A stretch of 10,000 nucleotides of DNA from Salpingoeca rosetta (lineage: Eukaryota; Opisthokonta; Choanoflagellata; Craspedida; Salpingoecidae). The stretch is from contig NW_004754920.1 of NCBI RefSeq assembly GCF_000188695.1, forward strand, positions 1,217,760-1,227,759, written 5' to 3'. The notes below the pieces were generated by a model. The model saw only the letters and a list, made by a program, of their open reading frames with translations. It ran no database searches and was not told where the DNA came from. Below, in pieces: positions 1 through 10,000 of the stretch (position 1 is the stretch's first letter; each line of letters starts with the position of its first letter). A program made the position numbers and the translations under genes.

Positions 1-31
1 AGCCACAAGCCACAAGCCACAAGCCACAAGC
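1..31 (+). repeat. (AGCCACA)4 heptanucleotide tandem repeat in the 5' leader
   Basis: Four perfect copies of the 7-bp unit AGCCACA, followed by a partial copy, end eight bases before the predicted start codon of the protease gene. It probably lies in the 5' untranslated region or core promoter. The array may continue to the left of the window. No function can be read from the sequence. Confidence 0.85.
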
Positions 32-38
32 AGCGACC

Positions 39-4089
<4,051 letters not shown>

Positions 4090-4309
4090 CTGTCATCTCT
4101 TGTGTGTTGTGTGTGTGTCTGTGTGTCTGTGTGTCTGTGTGCGTGTCTGTGTCTGTGCCTGTGTCTAATATGTAGCTTGTGGTCGCTGACCCATAGTTTA
4201 ACAGCTGCGGGCGCGTGAGATTGAATTCGGTAACGGACAGCTTGCGCCCAGAGAGACTCGTCTGTACGCAATGTTCCTGGCTGCTGTGCAGCAAGCAATG
4301 TGCTCTCAT
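4090..4309. other. Convergent intergenic spacer between the two stop codons
   Basis: This 220-bp stretch lies between the TAA of the protease and the TGA of the GARNL3-like gene, so both 3' untranslated regions must fall here or overlap. It holds a TG/TGTC-rich block (about 4102-4168). It also holds a unique part with an open minus-strand frame (QPGTLRTDESLW) that has no supported link to either gene. No AATAAA or ATTAAA was found on either strand here. I see no RNA gene. Confidence 0.7.
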
Positions 4310-9862
<5,553 letters not shown>

Positions 9863-10000
9863 CTGTGCACGTGTATGTTTGGTTGTTTGTGCGTGGATGT
9901 GATGTACATGTATGTGTGGATGTGCGTGTTGTGATGTGTGTACGTGTGAGTTGGGTGAGAGTGAGAGAGTGAGAGAGGAAGAGTTGTGTGCGTGTCATGA
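9863..10000 (-). other. Intron of the GARNL3-like gene, cut by the window edge
   Basis: The first visible exon is preceded on the minus strand by a CACAG acceptor at 9863-9867. The rest to position 10000 is TG- and GAGA-rich sequence with no coding pattern matching the GAP domain. It is read as part of an intron whose donor lies outside. Confidence 0.75.

Overview
This is eukaryotic nuclear DNA with two multi-exon protein-coding genes in tail-to-tail orientation. Exons are GC-rich and uninterrupted. Introns are short (about 100-315 bp), GT-AG, and mostly loaded with (TG)n/(CA)n or related simple repeats. The intron style, together with a Rap/Ran-GAP plus CNH gene of animal type (GARNL3) and a bacterial-style secreted protease, suggests a unicellular holozoan, most likely a choanoflagellate similar to Salpingoeca. 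The organism assignment is an inference.

Gene 1 (+ strand, 39-4089) is complete in my model: five exons joining in phase to encode 1046 residues. It is a secreted metzincin-type zinc metalloprotease. In order it has a signal peptide, an N-terminal catalytic half, the zinc site HELGHALGLSHDG, a Met-turn (FAPIM), a pre-peptidase C-terminal (PPC)-like domain, an eight-cysteine segment, two further PPC-like domains separated by Thr-rich mucin-like linkers, and an unrecognised acidic/Cys-containing C-terminal tail in its own exon.

Gene 2 (- strand, 9862 down to 4310, running off the right edge) is a GARNL3-like gene. I could place 18 exons whose splice phases all agree, giving the C-terminal 545 residues: the end of the Rap/Ran-GAP domain, a basic/serine-rich linker, a CNH (citron homology) beta-propeller domain, and a short acidic tail. 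The catalytic Asn of the GAP domain should be encoded just upstream, beyond the window.

The roughly 220 bp between the two stop codons carry only TG-rich sequence and no recognisable gene. No RNA genes, CRISPR arrays or intact mobile elements were seen. The two genes have no evident functional link. The most distinctive features are the very dense TG/CA runs in the introns, placed where they could affect splicing, and the bacterial-looking protease architecture. I see no convincing wholly new system.
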